A DNA stretch of 64,000 nucleotides from an uncultured Holophagaceae bacterium (GTDB lineage Bacteria; Acidobacteriota; Holophagae; Holophagales; Holophagaceae): positions 1-64,000 of the forward strand of contig CAISFO010000009.1 of NCBI GenBank assembly GCA_903884655.1, read 5' to 3'. Below, one piece after another: positions 29,101-37,393 of the stretch (positions are counted from its first letter, which is position 1; each line of letters opens with the position of its first letter). A program made the translations under genes and the position numbers. The notes beneath the pieces were generated by a model that did no database searches, was not told the DNA's origin, and was given only the letters and a program-made list of their open reading frames with translations.

Positions 29101-29590
29101 GCCTCTGGAAGAGTTCTGTGACGCCTTCCTTTTCACCCGTTTCGAACCCGGTGGCATGGTGGCGGGCAGCGACACCATCAAGCTCAGCACCAGCCTCATC
29201 GACTTCGTGTTCCGGGAGCTGGCCATCAGCTACCTGGGCCGCTACGACCTGGCCCACGTGGAACCCGAACAGCTCATGAGCGCCGCCACGGGCCTGCGCC
29301 CCAACAGCAACGCCCCGGGCGCGGGCAGCAACCTCCCCAGCCTGCAGACGGGCACGCCCCTGCCCTTCCCGGATGCACCTGCCGCTGGCATCACCTCCAC
29401 CTCGACCCCCGCTCCGGTCCCAGTCCTGGTGGGCGTCTCCGGCGCCCGATCCGCCGTCAGCGCCGCCCAGGCAGCCAGGGAGAAGGGCTACACCGGCGAT
29501 CCCTGCCCCGAGTGCGGCCACCTCACCCTTGTCCGCAATGGCGCCTGCATGAAGTGCCAGACTTGCGGCGCCACCACCGGGTGCAGCTGA
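26192..29590 (+). CDS. nrdJ: Adenosylcobalamin-dependent (class II) ribonucleotide reductase
   Basis: Reduces ribonucleotides to deoxyribonucleotides with a B12-derived radical. 1132 residues from ATG 26192, preceded by AGGACAGCC; the frame is open upstream but the family homology begins here. Active-site segments include NPCSEYMFLDD and the radical-site region around NLASLNLCTF. The long C-terminal extension ends in a cysteine-rich tail (CPECGH, CMKCQTCG) that probably passes electrons from thioredoxin. A TTGACA -35-like hexamer lies at 26032. No cobalamin riboswitch was recognised upstream. Confidence 0.95.
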   Translation: MKIARHFTKAGHDPLEGIPFVPRTSRISKLDGTVVFEAKDVMVPETWSQVAVDILAQKYFRRKGIDDQNSGEKDARQVFHRLAGCWRHWGETHGYFDTAEDAQGFYDELTYMLANQMCAPNSPQWFNTGLHYAYGISGPAQGHSYVDPKTGEMMKSTSAYERPQPHACFIQSVADDLVNQGGIMDLWTREARIFKYGSGTGTNFSKVRGSEEPLSGGGRSSGLMSFLAVGDRAAGAIKSGGTTRRAAKMVCLDLDHPDIEAFIDWKVTEERKVAMLAAGSALIRRHWDAICKTVEGSTTRDADPKTNEALLKALAKAKREGVPAAFLTQCLGRLAEGDFSRDLAGYDTSWDGEGYLTVGGMNSNNSVRVPDAFMRALEMDGDWDLKRRIDGKSSKTLRARNLWEKVNRAAWACADPGIQFNTTINDWHTCPEDGPINASNPCSEYMFLDDTACNLASLNLCTFLTEDGGFDLAGYRHAIRLWTVVLEVSVLMAQFPSESIAKLSYEFRTLGLGYANLGAMLMRMGIPYDSVEGTQWCAALTAILTGDAYAASAEMARELGPFPGYQKNAAHMLRVIRNHRRAAYSAPGSEYEQLSIRPQGLHGAGVPKRIVEAARESWDTALTYGEQWGFRNAQVSVLAPTGTIGLLMDCDTTGVEPDFALVKFKKLAGGGYFKLVNRAIPEALARLGYSPTQIQDIEKHVVGWLQITDETPGITRSMLKGHGWAEEEIALVEQKLPTAFDPAYAIDVDRLKNDFSPEQVEAFLLALCGSMTVEGAPHLKDEHLPIFDCANRCGRTGRRYIAPMGHLRMMGAAQPFLSGAISKTINLPAEATVTEIGGIYEASWQLMLKAVALYRDGSKMSQAMATSLDLLDGVDTLLDEQTTATGKTPVVAQALTNQLVRTYRRRLPNRRGGYTQAATIGGTKLYLRTGEYEDGSLGEIFLDIHKEGAAFRAVLNCFAIAVSMGLQHGVPLEEFCDAFLFTRFEPGGMVAGSDTIKLSTSLIDFVFRELAISYLGRYDLAHVEPEQLMSAATGLRPNSNAPGAGSNLPSLQTGTPLPFPDAPAAGITSTSTPAPVPVLVGVSGARSAVSAAQAAREKGYTGDPCPECGHLTLVRNGACMKCQTCGATTGCS

Positions 29591-29675
29591 GCCAAGCCTT
29601 CACCTCCCACTCGTACTGCACCCTCGGCGTTGGCTTCGGGTTCCCTTGGGCACTGGCCTGGCCTCAGCGACAGCC

Positions 29676-29720
29676 CACCCCGCCCCAGCAGGCCCCCAGG
29701 GATCTCGCCTGGGCGGGGTG
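29676..29720. terminator. Hairpin between the convergent nrdJ and hybrid kinase genes
   Basis: CACCCCGCCC (29676-29685) is exactly complementary to GGGCGGGGTG (29711-29720). The strong GC stem sits in the 140-base convergent gap, where a bidirectional terminator is expected. There is no T-run, so termination would be weak or Rho-assisted. Confidence 0.45.
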
Positions 29721-29730
29721 AGGGCGCGGG

Positions 29731-32700
29731 TCAAAGTCCAGTTAGTTCCAGACTCTCTTTCAGTTCCGCGATCGTAAAGGGCTTGGGCAGCAGGGTGACA
29801 TGAGGGTGGGCCTTGGATAGATCGAGGGCCTTCTGGTCCGTTCGTCCAGTGGCGAGCAGGACCGGCACCACGGGAAGCAGGCCCCTGATAAGGGGCAGAG
29901 TTCCGATTCCGCCAAGTCCTGGCATGTTCATGTCGAGGATCACCACATCTGGAACAAAGCCGGCTTCGATCGCATCGAGGGCGTGTTCGCCGCATGGGCT
30001 CGTGTACACCACGTGGCCCATGCCTTGCAGGATGGCTCCCATCGAACTTTGGATGAGATCATCGTCATCCACCAGCAGCACATTCAAGGTGCGTCCAGTG
30101 GTTTCCGACCCCCGCCCTGCATTGGTTTCCAGGTGCTCCATGGTGGTGTGACAGGCCGGGAACCGCATCCTCACCTGGGTGCCCTGGCCTGGCCTGCTGA
30201 CCACCTCGATATCACCGCTGTGCGCCTTCACGGTGCTGTAGACCATGGACAGGCCCAGTCCTGTACCCTTGCCCACTTCCTTCGTGGTGAAGAAGGGCTC
30301 CATGGCGTGATCGAGAACCTCCTTGGTCATGCCGGTGCCAGTGTCCACCACCATGACCTCGATCCAATCAGGGCCCGCATTCCGGGTGCGGAGGGTGAGG
30401 GTTCCCTGCTCAGGCATGGCATCCACAGCGTTGACACAAAGGTTCATGAAGGCGTGGGTGAGGGCGCTCGCATCCCCACGGATGGGATGCAGGCCGGCCT
30501 CCAGGTCCACCTCCAGTTGCACCTTGGCGAGGGTGGTGCGCTCAAGCAGGCGGGTCTCCTCCCGAAGCAGAGTGTTCACATCCAGAACGCGGTCCTCCGA
30601 GGGGCTCTGTCGGGCAAAGGCCAGCAGGCTCCGAACCATCTCCCCGCCTCGGCTAGCCGCCTTGACGATGGTCTCGAAGGCGCGGTGGACCGGAGTCCCG
30701 GGAGGCTGGATCTCCAGATTGGCCGAGGCCAGGCCAAGAATGGCGCCCAGCACATTGTTCATGTCGTGGGCGATGCCCCCCGACAGGGTCCCAAGGCTTT
30801 CCATTTTCTGGGTCTGCAGCAGCTGGGCCTGCAGCTTCGCCTTTTCCTCTTCGGCTCGTTTCCTCCCGCTGATGTCCTGAAGGGATCCTTCGAGGATGCC
30901 TTCATCGCGGAACAGCTTGATGGAGGTGACACACTCGAGGGCCTGCCCGTTGGCATGCCGGATGCTCATCTCGAAGTCCGTCACGCATCCATCGGCCAGG
31001 AGGCGTCTCACCATCTCCACCCTGGCCTGCGGGTCGGCCCATACGAGGGTGGATGGCTGGTTGGCCACTTCCTCGCGGGTCTTCCCGAGGAGCTGGAGGT
31101 ACTTGTCATTGAGCTCGAGAATTTCGCTGCCATCCAGCCGGGTCCTGAACATGCCGACCTGCGAATTGTTGAACAGGGTCCGGAACCGCCCTTCGCTGGC
31201 CCTCAGAGCCTCTTCCGCCCGCTTGCGTTCGGTGATGTCCACGTGGGTGCCCACCAGGCGCAGCGCCATGCCTTGGGCATCCCGGGCAATCGCCTTGCCC
31301 CGGCCCAGGATCCACTTGGTGGCGCCCTCCCGGGTCGTCATGCGGTATTCCACTTCGAAGCTGGGAATGGCCCCCCGGATGCAGGCCTCGTTGGCAGCGA
31401 GGACTTCCGCTCGATCCGCCGGATGAACCATCTCTTCCCAGGCCTCGATCCGGGCCGCGAACTCATCGGGCTCGTAGCCCAGCATCCGGGTGTAGGCCGG
31501 GCTGTAGTAGACCTCGCCCGAGACGATATCCCAGTCCCAGATGCCGTCGCTGGTCGCGGCCATGGCCAGACGGAACCGTTCCTCGCTCGCCCTGAGGGTC
31601 TGCTCGGCGCACTTCTGCTCGGTGATGTCCTGCAGCGACCCGAAGAGGTGGCTCACCTTCCCGTCCGGCCCCACCCGAGGGAAGCCCCGGGCCAGGCAGA
31701 TTCTCACTTCCCCGTCGGCCCGGACGGCCTTCAGTTCCAGTTCGTACGGCACGCCTTCGAGACTGGCGACCTTGACGGCCTGGTCGAGGCGGGCCATGTC
31801 CTCGGGGGGATAGACCTGTGGATGCTCCGCGTAGGCCAGGGCACCAGCTGCGGGGTCCCGCTGGAGGATGCGGAAGAGCTCGTCGGACCAGGTGACGGTG
31901 TCGGAAGCCACCTCCCACTCCCAGCTGCCGATGTGGGCGATGCTCTCGGTCCGGGCCAGCATGGCCTGCCCGTGCCGAAGCTGTGCCTCCACCCGCTTCC
32001 AGGCGGTGATGTCCTCGAAGACCGTGACGAACTGCTCGTGTTTGGGCGAGACCACGGACACCCGGAAATGCTTCTCCAACGGAGGGAAATAGGATTCGAA
32101 GGCGATCGGGTCGCCCCCCATCGCCACGCCGCTGTATTCCTTCAAATAGGGTGCCACGTCAGTGCCGTAGGCCTCGGTGGCAAGCCGACCCCTGGCGCTG
32201 GCGGCCTTCTGCCCGGTGTGCCGCTCGAAGGCTGGGTTCAACTCGAGGATGCGGTAGTCCACCACCTCGCCAGTGCCATCCCGCACGAGCTCGTGGAGGA
32301 CCACACCCTCCTGCAGGCTCTCAAAGAGCGCACGGAACTTCCGCTCGCTCTGGAGCAGCGCTGCCTCGGCCAGCTTGTGTTCGGTGATGTCCTCGGCAGC
32401 GCCCAGGATGCGGACGGGCCTTCCATCTTCTCCCCGGGTCAGCACGATGTCGCGGCTGCGCAACCAGTGGACCTGCCCTTCCGTACTGCATACCCGGTAG
32501 TCCAGGGTTCGGATCTCGTCGTCCTGCAAAGTGTTGAACTGGGCGTGATGCCGGGCCACCTTCCCGGCGTCCTCGGGGTGGATGATGGTCGGCAGCAGGC
32601 TGGAACCCAGCGCCAGGACATCCTCGACTGAGTAGCCGAGGAGGGTCAGCATGTCGCGGTTGGCGTAGACGTTTCGTTCTTCGGCCAGGTCGTAGATGTA

Positions 32701-32814
32701 GACCAAACCCGATGAAATCGCCAGCAGCTTCTGGACAATGTTGGGATCCCTCAGCGGCTCCTGCTCTGGGCGAGTGCCAGAGCCGGGAGCATCCGTCCTT
32801 CCATCATCCATCAT
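29731..32814 (-). CDS. Multi-PAS hybrid sensor histidine kinase
   Basis: 1027 residues, no transmembrane segment, so a cytoplasmic sensor. There are several tandem PAS/PAC units over the first ~650 residues, each PAC ending in a DITE-like element (DITEHKLAE, DITEQKCAE, DITERKRAE). A HisKA domain with His683 (GGIAHDMNN), an ATPase domain with NLCVNAVDAM, DTGTGM and GTGLGLS, and a C-terminal receiver with DDDD and ILDMNMPG follow. ATG 32814 has GAGGA before it; longer starts are not supported. No partner regulator is adjacent and the signal is unknown. Confidence 0.88.
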   Translation of the reverse strand: MMDDGRTDAPGSGTRPEQEPLRDPNIVQKLLAISSGLVYIYDLAEERNVYANRDMLTLLGYSVEDVLALGSSLLPTIIHPEDAGKVARHHAQFNTLQDDEIRTLDYRVCSTEGQVHWLRSRDIVLTRGEDGRPVRILGAAEDITEHKLAEAALLQSERKFRALFESLQEGVVLHELVRDGTGEVVDYRILELNPAFERHTGQKAASARGRLATEAYGTDVAPYLKEYSGVAMGGDPIAFESYFPPLEKHFRVSVVSPKHEQFVTVFEDITAWKRVEAQLRHGQAMLARTESIAHIGSWEWEVASDTVTWSDELFRILQRDPAAGALAYAEHPQVYPPEDMARLDQAVKVASLEGVPYELELKAVRADGEVRICLARGFPRVGPDGKVSHLFGSLQDITEQKCAEQTLRASEERFRLAMAATSDGIWDWDIVSGEVYYSPAYTRMLGYEPDEFAARIEAWEEMVHPADRAEVLAANEACIRGAIPSFEVEYRMTTREGATKWILGRGKAIARDAQGMALRLVGTHVDITERKRAEEALRASEGRFRTLFNNSQVGMFRTRLDGSEILELNDKYLQLLGKTREEVANQPSTLVWADPQARVEMVRRLLADGCVTDFEMSIRHANGQALECVTSIKLFRDEGILEGSLQDISGRKRAEEEKAKLQAQLLQTQKMESLGTLSGGIAHDMNNVLGAILGLASANLEIQPPGTPVHRAFETIVKAASRGGEMVRSLLAFARQSPSEDRVLDVNTLLREETRLLERTTLAKVQLEVDLEAGLHPIRGDASALTHAFMNLCVNAVDAMPEQGTLTLRTRNAGPDWIEVMVVDTGTGMTKEVLDHAMEPFFTTKEVGKGTGLGLSMVYSTVKAHSGDIEVVSRPGQGTQVRMRFPACHTTMEHLETNAGRGSETTGRTLNVLLVDDDDLIQSSMGAILQGMGHVVYTSPCGEHALDAIEAGFVPDVVILDMNMPGLGGIGTLPLIRGLLPVVPVLLATGRTDQKALDLSKAHPHVTLLPKPFTIAELKESLELTGL

Positions 32815-33142
32815 GGAATCCTCAGGGAGTGCAATGCTTGGCGTATCGGCAGGAACTTGGGTCCACTGCATTCTTGCAGAGGCAGGTCTCTGGGCACTCT
32901 GCCGCGGAAAAAGTTGCACCATCGCACTGCGGGACAGAGGCCCTGCCTGAGATGGGCAGGTCCGGACGGATCAGGCCCCTGGCTCCCGGAGGCCAACGAG
33001 GGACTCCGGGACCCGAAGGCCCATTCCGATCTGGCCGCCCACGAGGCATGGCCCATCCCCCGTTCCCGGCCGGTTCTCCTGCGGATCGCAGGGAGGCCTT
33101 CCTGCGCTGCTATCCGGCCCTGGTGGTGCACCTGCACGGGTC
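32815..33142. other. 328-base intergenic stretch
   Basis: It lies between the hybrid kinase start and the end of the small basic-protein gene. It must hold the kinase promoter on the minus strand. A short GCAGAG/CTCTGC stem (32876-32902) is present. I see no gene, RNA or repeat here. Confidence 0.5.
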
Positions 33143-33412
33143 CTATCGCTTTGCGCTCCCCTTGTGGTCGCCCCGGTCCCTGTTCTCATGCTTCTCCTGG
33201 CCCTTGTGCTTGCCGTTGTCCCGATGCTTCTCCCGCCTGGGTCTCCGCTCGGGCCGGCGGCCTTCCCTGGAGGGACGGGACCCTTCCCGCGAGGGCCCGG
33301 GATTTCTGGATACGCCCAGGGGATCCGGCAGGCCCAGGGGATTGGGGAGTTGGGCCAGGAGAAGGGAACTGCCTAACATCAAGGCGAGGCAAATGCGTGC
33401 CATTCGGGTCAT
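33143..33412 (-). CDS. Small exported, highly basic protein
   Basis: 89 residues. A signal peptide (MTRMARICLALMLGSSLLLA) is followed by a short Pro/Leu stretch and a mature tail almost entirely of Arg, Lys, Glu, Gly and His (RRPERRPRREKHRDNGKHKG). ATG 33412 is supported by a strong GGAGG five bases upstream. The composition suggests a disordered polycationic periplasmic protein. No homologous family is recognised. Confidence 0.6.
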   Translation of the reverse strand: MTRMARICLALMLGSSLLLAQLPNPLGLPDPLGVSRNPGPSREGSRPSREGRRPERRPRREKHRDNGKHKGQEKHENRDRGDHKGSAKR

Positions 33413-33497
33413 GGGGTCCTCCAGTGGCTGGCTCTGCAGAACGCAGGTCACCAGCCGCACGGTAGCCTCATGCTACTCCACGGAGCAAAACGCACCG

Positions 33498-34607
33498 CTA
33501 GGCGAAGCTCACCGCATGCACCGGCGGCAGATGCTCGGCGAGGGTGAGCCAGTCGTCGCCCTGATTCTCGCTGATCCATACGGATCCGGTGGTGGAGCCG
33601 AAAGCCAGGCGCTGGCCCCTGGCATCGAGGTCCAGGGCGTGACGGTAGACCAGATCGTAGGCCCAGCCCTGCGGCAGGCCGCGGTGCAGGGTCTCGAAAG
33701 TGCGGCCTCCGTCCCGGGTGCGGTTCACCACCACTCGACCCTCTGCGGGGATGCGCTTCTCATCCTTGATGGCGGGGATGAACCAGGCCGTCTCTGGTTC
33801 CTTGGGATGCACCACCACCGGGAATCCGAAGACCGAAGGCTTCACGTCCACGATCTCGGTCCAGGTGCGGGCATCGTCGGTACTGCGGAAGATGCCATTG
33901 TGGTGCTGGATCCACCACGTGTCGGGCGCGCCGGGGCACTGCACCATGCGGTGGGGGTCCTGGGATTCCGGGGCCTCCACCAGCTCGGGCGGCGCGTAGT
34001 CTGCCCGCATGCCCCTGGTGAAGGCGGCCCAGGTCTGGCCGCGATCCTCGGTGATCCAAACCCCGCCACTGGAAATGGCCACCGCCACGCGGTTGCCGTT
34101 CCGTGGATCCACGCAGATGGAATGGATGCCGGGGGCCTCGGCGCCGCCCCCGGCCCACTTCCGGCGCTCGGGCATCTCCCAGAGGGACTTCACCATCTGC
34201 CAGGTGTCGCCGCAGTCCTCGCTCCAGAAGAGACCTCCCGGAAGCGTGCCCGCCCACAGCAGGCCGGGCTGGGAGGTTAGGCCGGGCGCCAGGCTCCAGA
34301 ATCGCATCAGGCGCCAGGGGATCTCGCGACCCAGGAAATCCTTTCCCACGTGCCCCTCGGGTGGTGTGGGATAGGCGGGCACGCCGATCTCCTGCCAGGT
34401 GGCACCCCGATCCCGGGAGCGGTGCAGCTTGGCGCCGAAATGACCATGATCCAGGGCCGCGTACCAGGCGCCATCCCGGGGATCGACCAGAGTGAGGCTG
34501 ACGTTGTCCCCCAGGAAGGACACGGCTTCCAGGGCCCAGGCCCCCGCACCCCGGCGCCGGGCGGAGAACAGCCCCTTGCGGGTGGAGAGCAGCAGGTGAT
34601 CGGACAT
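33498..34607 (-). CDS. BNR/sialidase-like beta-propeller protein
   Basis: 369 residues with repeated Asp-box/BNR motifs (SRDRGATW, SEDCGDTW, TEDRGQTW, STDDARTW, TRDGGRTF, SENQGDDW) that mark the blades of a propeller. No signal peptide, so it is probably cytoplasmic, unlike true sialidases. It starts one base after the stop of a MoaD/ThiS-like gene, so the two form an operon. The pairing of a propeller and a ubiquitin-like sulfur carrier is, from memory, found in other genomes, but its role is not known to me. Confidence 0.8.
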   Translation of the reverse strand: MSDHLLLSTRKGLFSARRRGAGAWALEAVSFLGDNVSLTLVDPRDGAWYAALDHGHFGAKLHRSRDRGATWQEIGVPAYPTPPEGHVGKDFLGREIPWRLMRFWSLAPGLTSQPGLLWAGTLPGGLFWSEDCGDTWQMVKSLWEMPERRKWAGGGAEAPGIHSICVDPRNGNRVAVAISSGGVWITEDRGQTWAAFTRGMRADYAPPELVEAPESQDPHRMVQCPGAPDTWWIQHHNGIFRSTDDARTWTEIVDVKPSVFGFPVVVHPKEPETAWFIPAIKDEKRIPAEGRVVVNRTRDGGRTFETLHRGLPQGWAYDLVYRHALDLDARGQRLAFGSTTGSVWISENQGDDWLTLAEHLPPVHAVSFA

Positions 34608-34608
34608 C

Positions 34609-34878
34609 TCAACCTCCGGAAAGGGCCTGCATCACGAAGATCTCGCCAGCCTCGGTCACAGGGTCGCTGAGGCCATGGCGATCCAGGATCGGAACGCCAT
34701 CGACGTAGATGGCCATGTGGAACCGCAGGGACCCATGCTCGTCCAGCACATAACCCCGGGCCTGCGGGTAGAGCGCGAAGGCGGCCTCCAGGCTCTCCTG
34801 CACCGTCGCACCCGCGACCCTGCAGGGCGGGCAGGCCACATGGCGCTGGAGGTTCTGCGTGAAGGCGACACTGGGCAT
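34609..34878 (-). CDS. MoaD/ThiS-like ubiquitin-fold protein
   Basis: 89 residues ending in ALSGG, the diglycine tail needed for activation of sulfur carriers. The start at ATG 34878 follows AGGGATC. The central FHMAIYVDGVPI and the terminal GEIFVMQALSGG fit a beta-grasp fold. It differs clearly from the MoaD at 16776-16997. It is coupled to the propeller gene downstream, and a sulfur-transfer or protein-tagging role is inferred only from the fold and the tail. Confidence 0.75.
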   Translation of the reverse strand: MPSVAFTQNLQRHVACPPCRVAGATVQESLEAAFALYPQARGYVLDEHGSLRFHMAIYVDGVPILDRHGLSDPVTEAGEIFVMQALSGG

Positions 34879-34970
34879 CGGGATCCCTGCAGGACTCGAC
34901 AATGTCCCTCTGGCAGAGGTTCCTGTCAAGACAGGAGGGTTGGAAACCCAAGCTCGGAACTTCGGCATGC

Positions 34971-35007
34971 AAACAAAAAAACGCAGGGAGTCGCCTCCCT
35001 GCGTTTT
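34971..35007 (-). terminator. Intrinsic terminator of mdh
   Basis: AAAACGCAGGGAG and CTCCCTGCGTTTT form a perfect 13-bp stem with a 4-base loop. On the minus strand the stem is followed by a run of Ts, 18 bases after the mdh stop. It is a strong Rho-independent terminator. Confidence 0.9.
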
Positions 35008-35024
35008 CGGGGTGTAACCAGGGG

Positions 35025-36011
<987 letters not shown>

Positions 36012-36123
36012 GCTGGATCCTCCTGGAAGATTGAAGTCATTCTATACTCCGCCCCACCTCAAAAGAACAACAGGTCAGGAATCGTGACGAAGGTCCAAGC
36101 GCAATCCTTTGAATACCTACGTG

Positions 36124-36840
36124 TCATGATTCGAGATCCTTGACCACCTGCTCGCCACCCAGATGACGCATCTGGTTGAGGATCCAGGCCTGCCGGCCCC
36201 GGATGTACTCGCTGGGTGCGTTCGCGTGGAATTTGCGTGGATTGGGCAGGACCGCCGCCAGGAGGGCCGCTTCGGAAGGCGACAGGCGCTTTGCGGGCTT
36301 GCCAAAGTAGGTGCGAGCCGCCGCCTCCGCCCCGTAGATGCCATCCCCGAATTCGACGATGTTCAGGTAGATCTCCAGGATCCGCTTCTTGGACCAGCCC
36401 GCCTCGATCAGCAGCGTGAACCAGGCCTCCAGCCCCTTTCGGGTCCAGGAGCGGCTGTTCCAGAGGAAAAGATTCTTGGCGGTCTGCTGGGAAACCGTGG
36501 AGGCGCCCCGCTTGCGGCGACTCTTCTCATTGTGCTGGACCGCCTTTTCGATGGCCTGCCAGTCGAATCCGAAGTGTTCCGCGAAGTTCTGGTCCTCCGC
36601 GGCGATCACCGCGGCGCCGAGGCTGGGTGAGATGTCCTCCAGAGGAACCCAGCGATGGCGGGAGACATAGGGCTTGCCGCTTGACCAGGCTTCGATCCGC
36701 CTCTGCACCATGAGACCCGAGGCGGGCACAGGGACGAACCGGAAGGTCAGCACCAGGAGGATATTCAGAGCCAGAAAACCACCGATGGCCCAGACCATGA
36801 CTACCAGAATCCGTCGAATCCAGCTTCGCTGTTTGGCCAT
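36124..36840 (-). CDS. mtgA: Monofunctional peptidoglycan glycosyltransferase
   Basis: 238 residues from ATG 36840. One N-terminal membrane helix is followed by a GT51 transglycosylase domain. Key motifs are [15 protein letters not shown] (catalytic glutamate) and [17 protein letters not shown]. It polymerises lipid II glycan strands at the outer face of the inner membrane and has no transpeptidase domain. Upstream in-frame starts exist but would extend a non-conserved tail. It is divergent from the PilZ gene at 36951. Confidence 0.93.
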   Translation of the reverse strand: MAKQRSWIRRILVVMVWAIGGFLALNILLVLTFRFVPVPASGLMVQRRIEAWSSGKPYVSRHRWVPLEDISPSLGAAVIAAEDQNFAEHFGFDWQAIEKAVQHNEKSRRKRGASTVSQQTAKNLFLWNSRSWTRKGLEAWFTLLIEAGWSKKRILEIYLNIVEFGDGIYGAEAAARTYFGKPAKRLSPSEAALLAAVLPNPRKFHANAPSEYIRGRQAWILNQMRHLGGEQVVKDLES

Positions 36841-36950
36841 CGAGGCTATTCCCATTGAAAACACCAGTCTGCCAGCCTTGGCGCCGATGAGGTTCCATGG
36901 TCCCCTGGGATTCACCGGGTGCTGGATCATCCCCCGGAGAAATGCCCTCG

Positions 36951-37325
36951 ATGTCTGCGCCAATCGATCAGCGAAAGTACCCACGGATCAGCATCACCAG
37001 CGGGGACTATGGCGTCCGCTTCCAGGTCAAGGGCGAGGAGATCACGAATAGCCGTCTGGCGAACCTCAGCGCCGGGGGCTGTGGACTTGAAGTGGCCGTG
37101 GCCGACGTGCGCTACATGGAAGTGGGGGACATCCTGGAAGGCTTCTACCTGGACCATCCCGACCTGCCCTCCGTGCCCCTGTCGGCCCTGGTCATGCGGA
37201 TGCTGGGGAAGGTGCCTGGGAAGACCTGCGGATACGTACTGGTGGGGGTGGAATTCCAGGGCATCACGCCTTTCGTGCGAAACCTCATCGCCGAGCATGT
37301 GGCAGCGCAGTCGCCCGAGGAATGA
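36951..37325 (+). CDS. Single-domain PilZ protein
   Basis: 124 residues, essentially one PilZ domain: the RxxxR element RKYPR near residue 8 and the [10 protein letters not shown] turn at about 38, the two elements that wrap c-di-GMP. ATG 36951 is used; ATG 36942 is close but too near the GGAG. It is followed 68 bases later by the HEAT-repeat gene and may form an operon with it. It is likely a c-di-GMP effector with an unknown target. Confidence 0.8.
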   Translation: MSAPIDQRKYPRISITSGDYGVRFQVKGEEITNSRLANLSAGGCGLEVAVADVRYMEVGDILEGFYLDHPDLPSVPLSALVMRMLGKVPGKTCGYVLVGVEFQGITPFVRNLIAEHVAAQSPEE

Positions 37326-37393
37326 TCCGATGATCCGGGGTTCATGACGATCCCTCTGAGTGCCGATGGGGAGTGGGAGGTAGCCTCCACGCC

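Noticed and set aside
26663..29521. A 950-codon open frame antisense to nrdJ
   Set aside because: It is the reverse-strand shadow of a strongly biased GC-rich gene; it has no domain, is His/Gly/Ala-rich, and has no RBS. Similar long antisense frames opposite asnB, rpoD, tdh and the hybrid kinase were rejected for the same reason.
32815..33142. tRNA or regulatory RNA in the 328-base gap
   Set aside because: No T-loop, cloverleaf or known RNA motif could be folded by eye; only short unremarkable stems.
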